From Nocardioides oleivorans (GTDB taxonomy: Bacteria; Actinomycetota; Actinomycetes; Propionibacteriales; Nocardioidaceae), in NCBI RefSeq assembly GCF_004137255.1, contig NZ_SDWT01000001.1, forward strand, positions 2,418,001 to 2,482,000: a stretch of DNA of 64,000 nt, in the 5' to 3' direction. Below are positions 57,010-64,000 of the stretch, piece after piece (positions within the stretch are counted from its first letter, which is position 1; each line of letters opens with the position of its first letter). The notes under the pieces are model-generated. The model saw only the letters and a program-made list of their open reading frames with translations, was not told the DNA's origin and ran no database searches. A program made the position numbers and the translations under genes.

Positions 57010-59136
57010 TCAGACGGCGTGCACCCGCAGCACCCGCGCCTCCTCCGGGTGGAGGACCGGCAGCGCGACGCCGGCGACGGCCAGCACCCGACCGGTGAGC
57101 GTGGCACCGGAGGCTGACCAGCCGTCGGTGAGGTCGGCGCCACCGGCGACGGGGGGCAGCTCCTCGGTGAGGCGGTAGTGGCGGTCCGGGTCGAGCCCGG
57201 TCAGCCGCAGCGCCGCGGGGTGCTGGGTGTCGGTGGAGGCGACGGTCGCGACGACGTACCACCCCTCGCTGCGGTCCGCGGCGACGACGCCGGTGACGAG
57301 CACGGCGGGGTCGGCGTGGTCCGGGTGCACCAGGGTGCCGGTGCCGATGAGGGGCCGGACGCGCTTGTGCAGCTCGATCCACGACGCCAGCTCGGCCAGG
57401 GCCGTCGCGTCGAGCCCGGTCATGTCCCACTCGATCCCGAAGTGGTGCAGCAGGGCGGTGGCCGCGCGGTAGCGCAGGGTGTGCGTCCGCTCGGTGGTGT
57501 GCGAGGTCGGAGGTCCGACGTGCGCGCCCACCAGCTCCGGCGGCACCAGGAGCGAGGTCCAGCGCTGGAGGTGCTGGCGCTCGAGGGGGTCGTTGGTGTC
57601 GCTGGCCCAGACCCGGTCGGTGCGCGCCAGCACGCCGGCGTCGACCCGGGCACCGCCCGACGAGCACGACTCGATCTCGAGCGTGGGGTGGGCCGCGCGC
57701 AGCTCGTCGAGCAGCGCGTAGGTCGCCAGGGTCTGGCCGTGGACCGCCGGCCGTCCGTCGTGGGTGACGTCGGTGAGGTCGCGGTTGTGGTCCCACTTGA
57801 GGTAGGCGATGTCGAGGTCGCCGAGCAGCGCCAGGAGCGCGTCGCGCAGGTCGGCGTACGCCGCCTCGTCCTGGAGGTCGAGCACCTGCTGGCGCCGCCA
57901 GGCGGGTGGCGCGGCCGCTCGCCCGCGGAGCACCCGCTCGGGGTGCTGTCGCGCGGTCTCGGAGTCGGGGCTGACCATCTCCGGCTCGACCCAGAGGCCG
58001 AACTGCATGCCGCGCCCGGTGACGTGCTCGACCAGGGGCCCGAGGCCCCGGGGCCACACGTCGGGGTCGACGGTCCAGTCGCCGAGCGCCGTGGTGTCGT
58101 CGCGCCGGCCGAGGAACCAGCCGTCGTCGAGCACGAACCGCTCCACGCCGACGGACGCCGCGACGTCGGCGAGCTCGGCGAGGCGCTCGAGGGACTGGTC
58201 GAAGTAGACCGCCTCCCAGGTGTTGGCGATGACGGGTCGCTCCGTGCGGGCGCGCGGCGTGATCGCGCGGAGGTGGGCGTGGAAGCGGTGGCTGAGCGGG
58301 TCGAGGCCCGACGGCGACCAGGAACCGAGCAGCTCGGGCGAGCGGTAGGTCTCGCCGGGTGCGAGGACGACCTCCCCGGGCGCCAGCAGCTCGCCGCCAC
58401 CGAGCAGGCAGTCGCCCTCGGGCGTGCGCTCGGCGTAGTGGGTGTGGTTGCCGCTCCACGCGGTGTGGACGGCCCACGTCTCGCCGGCGCCGAAGGAGAA
58501 GCCGGGCGTGCCGGCGACCAGGAGCAGGGTGGCGTCGTGGCCCGTACGACCGTGGCGGGCGTCGCGTCGGTGGGTGCCCTGCACCCACCGGTGCCGCTGC
58601 GGGGTCCGTTCCTTGCACCAGCGACCGGTGAGGTCGAGGAGCTCGGTGGCGTGGGCACCCACCGGGAGCGCGGTGAGGACGGCGGACAGGTGCAGGTGGC
58701 CGTCGGCGGTGTTGGTCACGCTCGTGCGGGCGTGCAGGAGGCCACCCTCGTCGAGGGCCAGGTCGACGTCGACGCGCCACCCGGCCTCCTCGTCCGTCGA
58801 GCTGCAGCTGAGGGTGTCGCCCTCGGGCTCGACGGTCCACCCGACCAGGCTGGGGGCCGCCGCGGGGGCGTCGCCGCCGACGCGGTGGCCGGCCAGGCCG
58901 GGGGTGCCGGTGAACCCGCGTGTGCCGTCGGGGACGAGCCCGGTGCGGCGGGAGAGGTCGTACGACGATCGCGAGACGCCCGGTCGGCGCGCGGTCTCGA
59001 GCGCGACCAGCGTGGCGTCGTCGACGTCGCCGAGGCCCGCGCCCCAGTGGAGGACCACCGGGATGCCGGAGTCGTCCCGACCGACGACGAGGCTGACGCC
59101 CGACCGTGAGAGGTGCAGGGGGACCGACGCGCTCAT
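57010..59136 (-). CDS. GH36 alpha-galactosidase
   Basis: The 708-residue enzyme has the GH36 architecture: an N-terminal beta domain, a barrel with WEAVYFDQSLERLAELAD, FVLDDGWFLGRRDDTTALGDW, and the nucleophile region YLKWDHNRDLTD (catalytic Asp). SSGGARVD and ASDTND follow, with the acid/base Asp. A C-terminal beta domain completes the protein. It should release terminal alpha-galactose from raffinose-type or other galactosides. It is the third gene of a GH42-DeoR-GH36 operon, starting with an ATGA overlap on the DeoR stop. No signal peptide is visible, so it acts inside the cell on imported sugars. Confidence 0.92.
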   Translation of the reverse strand: MSASVPLHLSRSGVSLVVGRDDSGIPVVLHWGAGLGDVDDATLVALETARRPGVSRSSYDLSRRTGLVPDGTRGFTGTPGLAGHRVGGDAPAAAPSLVGWTVEPEGDTLSCSSTDEEAGWRVDVDLALDEGGLLHARTSVTNTADGHLHLSAVLTALPVGAHATELLDLTGRWCKERTPQRHRWVQGTHRRDARHGRTGHDATLLLVAGTPGFSFGAGETWAVHTAWSGNHTHYAERTPEGDCLLGGGELLAPGEVVLAPGETYRSPELLGSWSPSGLDPLSHRFHAHLRAITPRARTERPVIANTWEAVYFDQSLERLAELADVAASVGVERFVLDDGWFLGRRDDTTALGDWTVDPDVWPRGLGPLVEHVTGRGMQFGLWVEPEMVSPDSETARQHPERVLRGRAAAPPAWRRQQVLDLQDEAAYADLRDALLALLGDLDIAYLKWDHNRDLTDVTHDGRPAVHGQTLATYALLDELRAAHPTLEIESCSSGGARVDAGVLARTDRVWASDTNDPLERQHLQRWTSLLVPPELVGAHVGPPTSHTTERTHTLRYRAATALLHHFGIEWDMTGLDATALAELASWIELHKRVRPLIGTGTLVHPDHADPAVLVTGVVAADRSEGWYVVATVASTDTQHPAALRLTGLDPDRHYRLTEELPPVAGGADLTDGWSASGATLTGRVLAVAGVALPVLHPEEARVLRVHAV

Positions 59137-59942
59137 GCGTCCTCCACGGTGTCGAGGTCGTCCATGTCGGCGGGGTCGACGACCACCAGCTCGCCGACGT
59201 GGTCGGCGAGCGCGCCGCTGGCGTGCGCCGAGAGCCCGGAGTCGGTGACCAGCACGGCTGCCTCCGAGAGCCCGGCCATGCTGCTGAGCCCGACGACCCC
59301 CCACTTGCTGGAGTCGGCGAGCACGATGAGCCGGCGTGAGCGCTCGATCATCGCGCGGTTGGTCTCGCTCTCCAGGAGGTTGGGGGTGCTGAACCCCGCG
59401 CGCAGGTCCATGCCGTGCACCCCCATGAAGAACGCGTCGACGTGCAGGGTGCGCAGCGACGAGACCGCCACCGGACCGACCAGTGCGTCCGAGGGGGTGC
59501 GGAGCCCGCCGGTGAGCAGCACCGAGGTGGTGGCGTCGCCGGTGCGGTGCAGCACGTCGGCGACCCACACGGAGTTGGTGACGACCGTGAGGTTCGGGAT
59601 GCGGGCGATGTGCTCGGTGAGTGCGTGGGTCGTGGTGCCGGCGGAGACGGCGATGGCCATGCCGGTGTGCACGAGCGACGCTGCGGCGGCGGCGATCGCC
59701 TCCTTCTCCTGGCGCAGCTGCACGGACTTGGCGGCGAACCCCGGCTCGGACGACGACGGCTCGGCCACGGCGAGCGCCCCGCCGTGGACCTTCTCGAGCA
59801 GGCCGTCGCGGTGCAGCGCGACGAGGTCGCGGCGCACGGTCATGTCGGAGACCCCGAGCAGCTCGACGAGGTCGGTGACCCGCACGGTGCCGTCGCGGCT
59901 GAGCTCGGCCAGGATCCGGCTCCGCCTCTGCGCGGCGAGCAT
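59133..59942 (-). CDS. DeoR family sugar-responsive repressor
   Basis: The 269-residue protein has the DeoR helix-turn-helix (RRSRILAELSRDGTVRVTDLVELLGVSDMTVRRDLVALHRDGLLEKVHGGAL) and a DeoRC domain with VSAGTTTHALTEHI and a phosphosugar-sensing region. It is encoded between two galactosidase genes with 1-base and 4-base overlaps. It therefore probably regulates the galactoside genes and the divergent transporter. The effector is unknown but likely a galactose-related phosphosugar. Confidence 0.92.
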   Translation of the reverse strand: MLAAQRRSRILAELSRDGTVRVTDLVELLGVSDMTVRRDLVALHRDGLLEKVHGGALAVAEPSSSEPGFAAKSVQLRQEKEAIAAAAASLVHTGMAIAVSAGTTTHALTEHIARIPNLTVVTNSVWVADVLHRTGDATTSVLLTGGLRTPSDALVGPVAVSSLRTLHVDAFFMGVHGMDLRAGFSTPNLLESETNRAMIERSRRLIVLADSSKWGVVGLSSMAGLSEAAVLVTDSGLSAHASGALADHVGELVVVDPADMDDLDTVEDA

Positions 59943-61963
59943 CAGGCGCTCCGACCAGGCGTGGCGACCTCGCGGACCACGGCGACACCACCGGCCGGCA
60001 CGACCAGGTCGCCCGCCGCCTCCTGCCCGCTGACGAGCTCGACGCCGTGGACCGGGACGGAGGCCGGACCGGTGTCGTGGTTGATCACGAAGAGCCAGCT
60101 CGCCTCCTCACCCACGCGGCGGGTGACCTCGACCGTGGCGGACGCCCCGGGCAGCCGCTCGAGCCCGGCCTCGGCGACCACCTGCGCCACGAGCCGGTCG
60201 GTGCCGGACTCGTCGAGGCGGGTGGCGACGTACCACGCGGCGCCGGAGCCGACGGTGCGCCGGGTGATGGCAGGCACGCCCGCCGCGGGCCCGTCGACGT
60301 ACGACGCCACCGCCTCCGCACCCGTCAGCTCGAGGTCCTCGGCCCACACGTCGGCGACGACCGCGCCGTCGCCCAGGCCCTCGACGCGGACCTGCTCGCC
60401 CTCCATCAGCGGGAGGAACTCGGTGCTGCGCACGCCGAGCAGGTCGCGGAAACCGCCGGGATATCCGCCGAGGCGGATGTGGTCGTGCTCGTCGACGATC
60501 CCGCTGAAGTAGGTGATCACGACCGTCGCCCCGGCCTCGGCCGCCGCCGTGATGGCGGCGACGGTCGCGTCGGAGGCGAGGTAGAGGGTCGGCACGACGA
60601 CGAGGTCGTAGCCCGTCAGGTCGGTGCTGGGGTGGACGACGTCGACCCCGACCCCGTGGGCCGAGAGCGAGCGGTGCAGGTCCTCGGCGCGGTCGCGGTA
60701 GCGCACGTCGACGCTGGGGTGCGAGTCGAGCTCGCAGCCCCACCAGGCCTCGTAGTCGAAGAGGATCGCGGCCCGGTTGCGCGCAGTGCTGCCCGCGACC
60801 TCCTCGATCGCGTCGAGGGTGCGTGACAGCTCGACGACCTCGCGCCACTGGCGGGTGTCGGTGCCGGCGTGGGGGAGCAGCCCGGAGTGGAACTTCTCGG
60901 CCCCGGCGCGCGAGGCACGCCACTGGAAGAACAGGACGGCATCGGCGCCTCGGGCGACGTGGGTCATCGAGTTGCGGATCATCTCGCCGTCCACCTTGGC
61001 CCGGTTGCGCGGCTGCCAGTTCACCGCGCTGGTCGAGTGCTCCATCAGCAGCCACGGCTTCCCGTCGGCCGTGCCCCGGGTGAGGTCGGCGCTGAAGGCC
61101 AGCTCACGGTGGCCGGTCGGCTCCGCGGAGATCAGGTAGTGGTCGTTGGACACGATGTCGAGCTCGCGTCCCCAGCGCAGGTAGTCCATCTCCATCGTCT
61201 GGCGCATGACCATGAAGTTGGTCGTCACCGGCACGCCGGGGGAGAGGCGGTGCAGCACGTCGCGCTCGACGACGAAGTTGTCGAGCAGCTGGTCGGAGGA
61301 GAAGCGCAGGAAGTCGAGCTGCTGGGTGGGGTTGGCGTGGGTCGGGGCCGACCGGGGCGGCAGCACCTGCTCGAAGTCGTCGTAGCGCTGCGACCAGAAG
61401 GCGGTGCCCCAGGCGTCGTTGAGGCGTGCCACGTCGTCGTCGTACGTCCGGCGCAGCCAGGTGCGGAACGCCGCCGCGCTCACGTCGCAGTAGCAGCGGG
61501 CGTTGTGGCAGCCGAGCTCGTTGGAGACGTGCCACAGAGCCAGTGCGGGGTGGTCGCGGTAGCGCTCGGCGAGTGCGGTGCACAGCGCCAGCGCGTGCTC
61601 GCGGTAGACCGGGGAGCTGGGGCAGAAGGCCTGCCGGCCGCCCGGCCACAAGGTGGTGCCGTCGTGCGTCACCGGGAGGATCTCCGGGTGCCGGCGGGCC
61701 AGCCACGGGGGCGGGGACGCTGTCGCGGTGGCGAGGTCCACCCGGACGCCGGCCGCGTGCAGCTCGTCCATCTGCTCGTCGAGCCAGCCGAAGTCCCACT
61801 GGTCCGGCCCGGGTTGCAGCCAGGCCCACGAGAAGACGCCGAGGGTGACGAGGTCGACGCCCGCGTCCCGCATCAGGGCGCGGTCCTCGACATGGGCCTC
61901 GCGGGACCACTGCTCGGGGTTGTAGTCGCCACCGAAGGCCAGCGCTGGCAGGGGAGTCGGCAT
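59942..61963 (-). CDS. GH42 beta-galactosidase
   Basis: The 673-residue enzyme has FGGDYNPEQWSREAHVEDRALMRDAG at the start, the acid/base Glu149 (LWHVSNELGCH) and the nucleophile Glu308 (PWLLMEHSTSAVNWQ). Four cysteines (114, 152, 157, 159) match the zinc site of many GH42 enzymes. Trimerisation and C-terminal beta domains follow. It should release beta-linked galactose intracellularly. It is the promoter-proximal gene of the operon; its stop overlaps the DeoR start (TGATG). ATG 61963 is chosen over an upstream ATG at 61999. Confidence 0.94.
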   Translation of the reverse strand: MPTPLPALAFGGDYNPEQWSREAHVEDRALMRDAGVDLVTLGVFSWAWLQPGPDQWDFGWLDEQMDELHAAGVRVDLATATASPPPWLARRHPEILPVTHDGTTLWPGGRQAFCPSSPVYREHALALCTALAERYRDHPALALWHVSNELGCHNARCYCDVSAAAFRTWLRRTYDDDVARLNDAWGTAFWSQRYDDFEQVLPPRSAPTHANPTQQLDFLRFSSDQLLDNFVVERDVLHRLSPGVPVTTNFMVMRQTMEMDYLRWGRELDIVSNDHYLISAEPTGHRELAFSADLTRGTADGKPWLLMEHSTSAVNWQPRNRAKVDGEMIRNSMTHVARGADAVLFFQWRASRAGAEKFHSGLLPHAGTDTRQWREVVELSRTLDAIEEVAGSTARNRAAILFDYEAWWGCELDSHPSVDVRYRDRAEDLHRSLSAHGVGVDVVHPSTDLTGYDLVVVPTLYLASDATVAAITAAAEAGATVVITYFSGIVDEHDHIRLGGYPGGFRDLLGVRSTEFLPLMEGEQVRVEGLGDGAVVADVWAEDLELTGAEAVASYVDGPAAGVPAITRRTVGSGAAWYVATRLDESGTDRLVAQVVAEAGLERLPGASATVEVTRRVGEEASWLFVINHDTGPASVPVHGVELVSGQEAAGDLVVPAGGVAVVREVATPGRSA

Positions 61964-62020
61964 GCCGCAACTGTGGCGACCCTCACACGACAAAGTCAAC
62001 GGCCAGAGGGTGGAAAAGAG

Positions 62021-62058
62021 TTCGGAAGTGTTCGATCTGGTCCGAAATGTGACCGAAC
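62021..62058. promoter_or_regulatory. Inverted-repeat cluster in the divergent galactoside promoter
   Basis: TTCGGA (62021-62026), TTCG (62031), TCCGAA (62041-62046) and CCGAAC (62053-62058) form overlapping inverted repeats of the TTCGG/CCGAA type. They lie between the GH42 start and the transporter gene. They are good candidates for DeoR operators that control both directions. Confidence 0.6.
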
Positions 62059-62063
62059 GAGGC

Positions 62064-62093
62064 TTGACGGGGCTGTGTTGATCGTCACATGCT
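62064..62093 (+). promoter_or_regulatory. Possible promoter of the sugar ABC transporter
   Basis: TTGACG (62064-62069) and CATGCT (62088-62093), spaced 18 bases apart, are -35 and -10 candidates. They are just downstream of the inverted-repeat cluster. The leader would be about 30 nt, with GGAGG at 62121-62125. Confidence 0.45.
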
Positions 62094-62130
62094 GTCGGTC
62101 CCTGTTGGTTTTTGTCCTCTGGAGGCCCTC

Positions 62131-63459
62131 GTGTCCCGTTCTCGTTCCAGCGCCGTTCCCCGGTCCACCGTGGCCACCATGTCGGCGACGCGTCGCTCGG
62201 TGATGCGCGGCATGGCGCTCAGCGGCCTCGCCGTCGGAGGCGCCAACCTGCTCGCCGCATGCGGTGGCGACGAGGGCGGCGCGGCGTCCGGTGCGGGGGC
62301 ATCGGTGAAGTTCGGCATCAACGAGGCGGAGGGGACCGGTGCCGCCTACGACCGCCTCAAGGCGATCGGCGAGGCCTACGCGAAGGAGTCCGGCACCAAG
62401 GTCGCGCTCAACGCGGTCGACCACAACACGTTCCAGGAGAGCATCAACACCTACCTCCAGGGCACGCCCGACGACGTCTTCACCTGGTTCGCCGGCTTCC
62501 GGATGTCGCAGTTCGCCGAGAACGGGCTGATCACCGACCTCAGCGAGGAGTGGCCGATCGACGGGCTCGGCGACTCGTTCAAGCAGGCGGCCACCGCGTC
62601 GGACGGCAAGCAGTACTTCGTGCCGATCAGCTACTACCCGTGGGCGGTCTTCTACCGCAAGTCGGTCTTCGAGAAGAACGGCTGGACCGCGCCGACCACC
62701 AACGACGACTTCATGGCCCTGATGGACGACATGCAGGGCAAGGGCGTCACCCCGTTCGCCTTCGGCGACAAGGACGGGTGGCCCGCGATGGGCACCTTCG
62801 ACATCCTCAACATGCGGCTCAACGGCTTCGACTTCCACATGAGCCTGATGGCCGGGGACGAGGCCTGGGACGGCGACGAGGTCAAGGGCGTCTTCGACAC
62901 CTGGCGCAAGCTGCTGCCCTACCACCAGGAGGACCCGCTGGGCCGCACCTGGCAGGAGGCCGCGACCTCGATGGGCAAGGGCGAGTGCGGGATGTACCTC
63001 CTCGGCACCTTCGTGGTGGACGCCCTCGGTGAGAACGGCGAGGACCTCGACTTCTTCACCTTCCCCGAGCTCGACTCCTCGATCGGGTCCGACGCGCTCG
63101 ACGCACCCATCGACGGCTTCTGCGTCGCCGCGGCCGGCAAGAACCAGGAGGCCGGCAAGGCGATGGCGAAGTGGCTCGGCAGCGCCGCCGCCGCCGACGC
63201 GGGCAACAACAACGCGGACGCGCCGTTCATCGCCGCCAACGACGGCGCCAGCACCTCGACCTACAGCGACCTGCAGAAGAAGTCCGCGGAGGTCGTGGGT
63301 GCTGCGGCCAACATCGCCCAGTTCATGGATCGCGACACCAACGCCGACTTCGCCAACACGGTGATGATCCCGTCCATCCAGGCCTTCCTGAAGGACCCCG
63401 ACGACATCGACGGGGTCACCTCCAGCATCCAGGAGCAGGCCAACTCGATCTTCGGCTGA
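62131..63459 (+). CDS. Sugar ABC transporter substrate-binding lipoprotein
   Basis: The 442-residue precursor has a signal with lipobox LLAAC (Cys44), preceded by a twin-arginine-like ATRRSVMRG. The mature part fits the group 1 sugar-binding family: VKFGINEAEGTGAAYDRLKAIGEAY, NTYLQGTPDDVFTWFAGFRMSQFAENGLITDLSEEW, YYPWAVFYRKSVFEKNGWTAPTT. The substrate is probably a galactoside because of the divergent galactosidases. GTG 62131 follows GGAGG with 5-base spacing. A permease gene follows after 3 bases. Confidence 0.92.
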   Translation: MSRSRSSAVPRSTVATMSATRRSVMRGMALSGLAVGGANLLAACGGDEGGAASGAGASVKFGINEAEGTGAAYDRLKAIGEAYAKESGTKVALNAVDHNTFQESINTYLQGTPDDVFTWFAGFRMSQFAENGLITDLSEEWPIDGLGDSFKQAATASDGKQYFVPISYYPWAVFYRKSVFEKNGWTAPTTNDDFMALMDDMQGKGVTPFAFGDKDGWPAMGTFDILNMRLNGFDFHMSLMAGDEAWDGDEVKGVFDTWRKLLPYHQEDPLGRTWQEAATSMGKGECGMYLLGTFVVDALGENGEDLDFFTFPELDSSIGSDALDAPIDGFCVAAAGKNQEAGKAMAKWLGSAAAADAGNNNADAPFIAANDGASTSTYSDLQKKSAEVVGAAANIAQFMDRDTNADFANTVMIPSIQAFLKDPDDIDGVTSSIQEQANSIFG

Positions 63460-63462
63460 GCC

Positions 63463-64000
63463 ATGACCCACATCGACGAGGCGCCACGGCCGGCGACGGC
63501 CGTGGCGCCGGCCCAGGGCCGGGCGAAGAAGCTCCCGGGGCGCGACCGCGCGACGGTCATCATCATGGTGACGATCCCGCTGGTCCTGGTGGTCCTGCTG
63601 GTCTGGGTGCCGGCCCTGCTCTCGGTCGTGCTGTCGTTCGGCAAGTGGAACGGGTTCGGTGACCTCGACACGATCGAGTGGGTCGGCGTCCAGAACTACC
63701 AGGACATCTTCACCATCTACCCGGCCTTCTGGCCGGCCGTGCAGCACAACCTGATCTGGCTCGGCTTCCTGTTCGTCTTCCCCACTGTCCTGGGCATGCT
63801 CCTCGCCGTGGTGCTCGACCGGGAGATGAAGGGCAGCCGGTTCTACCAGACGGCGTTCTACATGCCGGTCGTCCTGTCGCTGGCCCTCATCGGCTTCATC
63901 TGGCAGCTCTTCTACTCCCGCGACCAGGGGCTCATCAACCAGGTCTTCCACTCGCAGGTGGACTGGTACGGCGACCCCGACATCAACCTGTGGGCGGTGC
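63463..64000 (+). CDS. Sugar ABC transporter permease, 3' end outside the window
   Basis: About 179 codons are visible. A cytoplasmic proline/alanine-rich start is followed by membrane segments VIIMVTIPLVLVVLLVWVPALLSVVLSF, LIWLGFLFVFPTVLGMLLAVVLD and TAFYMPVVLSLALIGFIWQLFY. The YMPVVLS region and WNGFGD loop match MalF/UgpA-type permeases of sugar importers. It follows the binding-protein gene by 3 bases and is part of the same operon; the second permease probably lies beyond the window. Confidence 0.9.
   Translation, partial: MTHIDEAPRPATAVAPAQGRAKKLPGRDRATVIIMVTIPLVLVVLLVWVPALLSVVLSFGKWNGFGDLDTIEWVGVQNYQDIFTIYPAFWPAVQHNLIWLGFLFVFPTVLGMLLAVVLDREMKGSRFYQTAFYMPVVLSLALIGFIWQLFYSRDQGLINQVFHSQVDWYGDPDINLWAV

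Overview
This 64-kb window looks like chromosomal DNA of a very GC-rich actinobacterium. The family Nocardioidaceae (for example Nocardioides) is my best guess, but that is an inference. The supporting evidence is the strong G/C third-position bias, many GTG starts with 4-base ATGA/GTGA overlaps, and a mycothiol S-conjugate amidase. The gene orders mfd-lipoprotein-mazG-eno-ftsB-DUF501-ppx and greA-DUF4307-mca are also typical of actinobacteria. About a dozen genes have a TANNNT-type -10 box only 6-8 bases before the start codon, which suggests leaderless mRNAs. I see no rRNA, CRISPR array, insertion sequence, integrase or prophage. Annotated gaps are all shorter than 300 bases.

Region by region. 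1-551: 5' part of a secreted Ig-like protein. 661-10414: core DNA repair, glycolysis and division genes (mfd, SurA-like lipoprotein, mazG, AraC-like regulator, eno, ftsB-like, DUF501, ppx, family-5 uracil-DNA glycosylase). 10424-10497: a tRNA with anticodon UAA but a short variable loop. 10501-12438: a TetM-like ribosome-protection GTPase with a possible leader ORF. 12726-16440: a large secreted lamin-tail protein and a Bax-inhibitor-1-like membrane protein. 16558-22346: SGNH hydrolase, cystathionine beta-synthase and several membrane or small proteins. 22388-28705: a coiled-coil protein, an Arg/Gly/Glu-rich protein, a DinB protein, and an AAA+ ATPase/GNAT/VWA cassette. 28731-37340: miscellaneous accessory genes (SRPBCC, SnoaL, MFS, ABC1 kinase, subtilase, YCII, cyclophilin-like, ankyrin). 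37386-38830: an arsenic operon (arsR, aquaporin, arsC). 38898-41933: a molybdate operon (HTH-Mop regulator, modABC). 41880-43081: an ArsR regulator with a Cys-tailed cation transporter. 43124-48973: oxidoreductases, MarR, ribokinase, msrA and a secreted repeat protein. 49059-56992: metB-like gene, DUF202, MutL-like, AI-2E-family permease, ilvA, greA, DUF4307, mca. 57010-64000: a galactoside locus in which GH42, DeoR and GH36 genes diverge from a sugar ABC transporter that runs off the window.

Functional groupings. Cystathionine beta-synthase and the MetB-like enzyme together cover interconversion of homocysteine and cysteine through cystathionine. MsrA and Mca belong to redox defence and thiol detoxification. 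The arsenic genes probably reduce arsenate and let arsenite leave through an aquaglyceroporin. The last 7 kb form a self-contained galactoside import and hydrolysis unit with a DeoR regulator and a cluster of inverted repeats in the divergent promoter region.

The observations I would check first are the short-variable-arm UAA tRNA next to the TetM-like gene, the leader ORF of that gene, the ATPase-GNAT-VWA cassette, the Arg/Gly/Glu-rich putative regulator, and the secreted protein with fibre-like YxKAExDAKY repeats. None of these is proven to be a new system.
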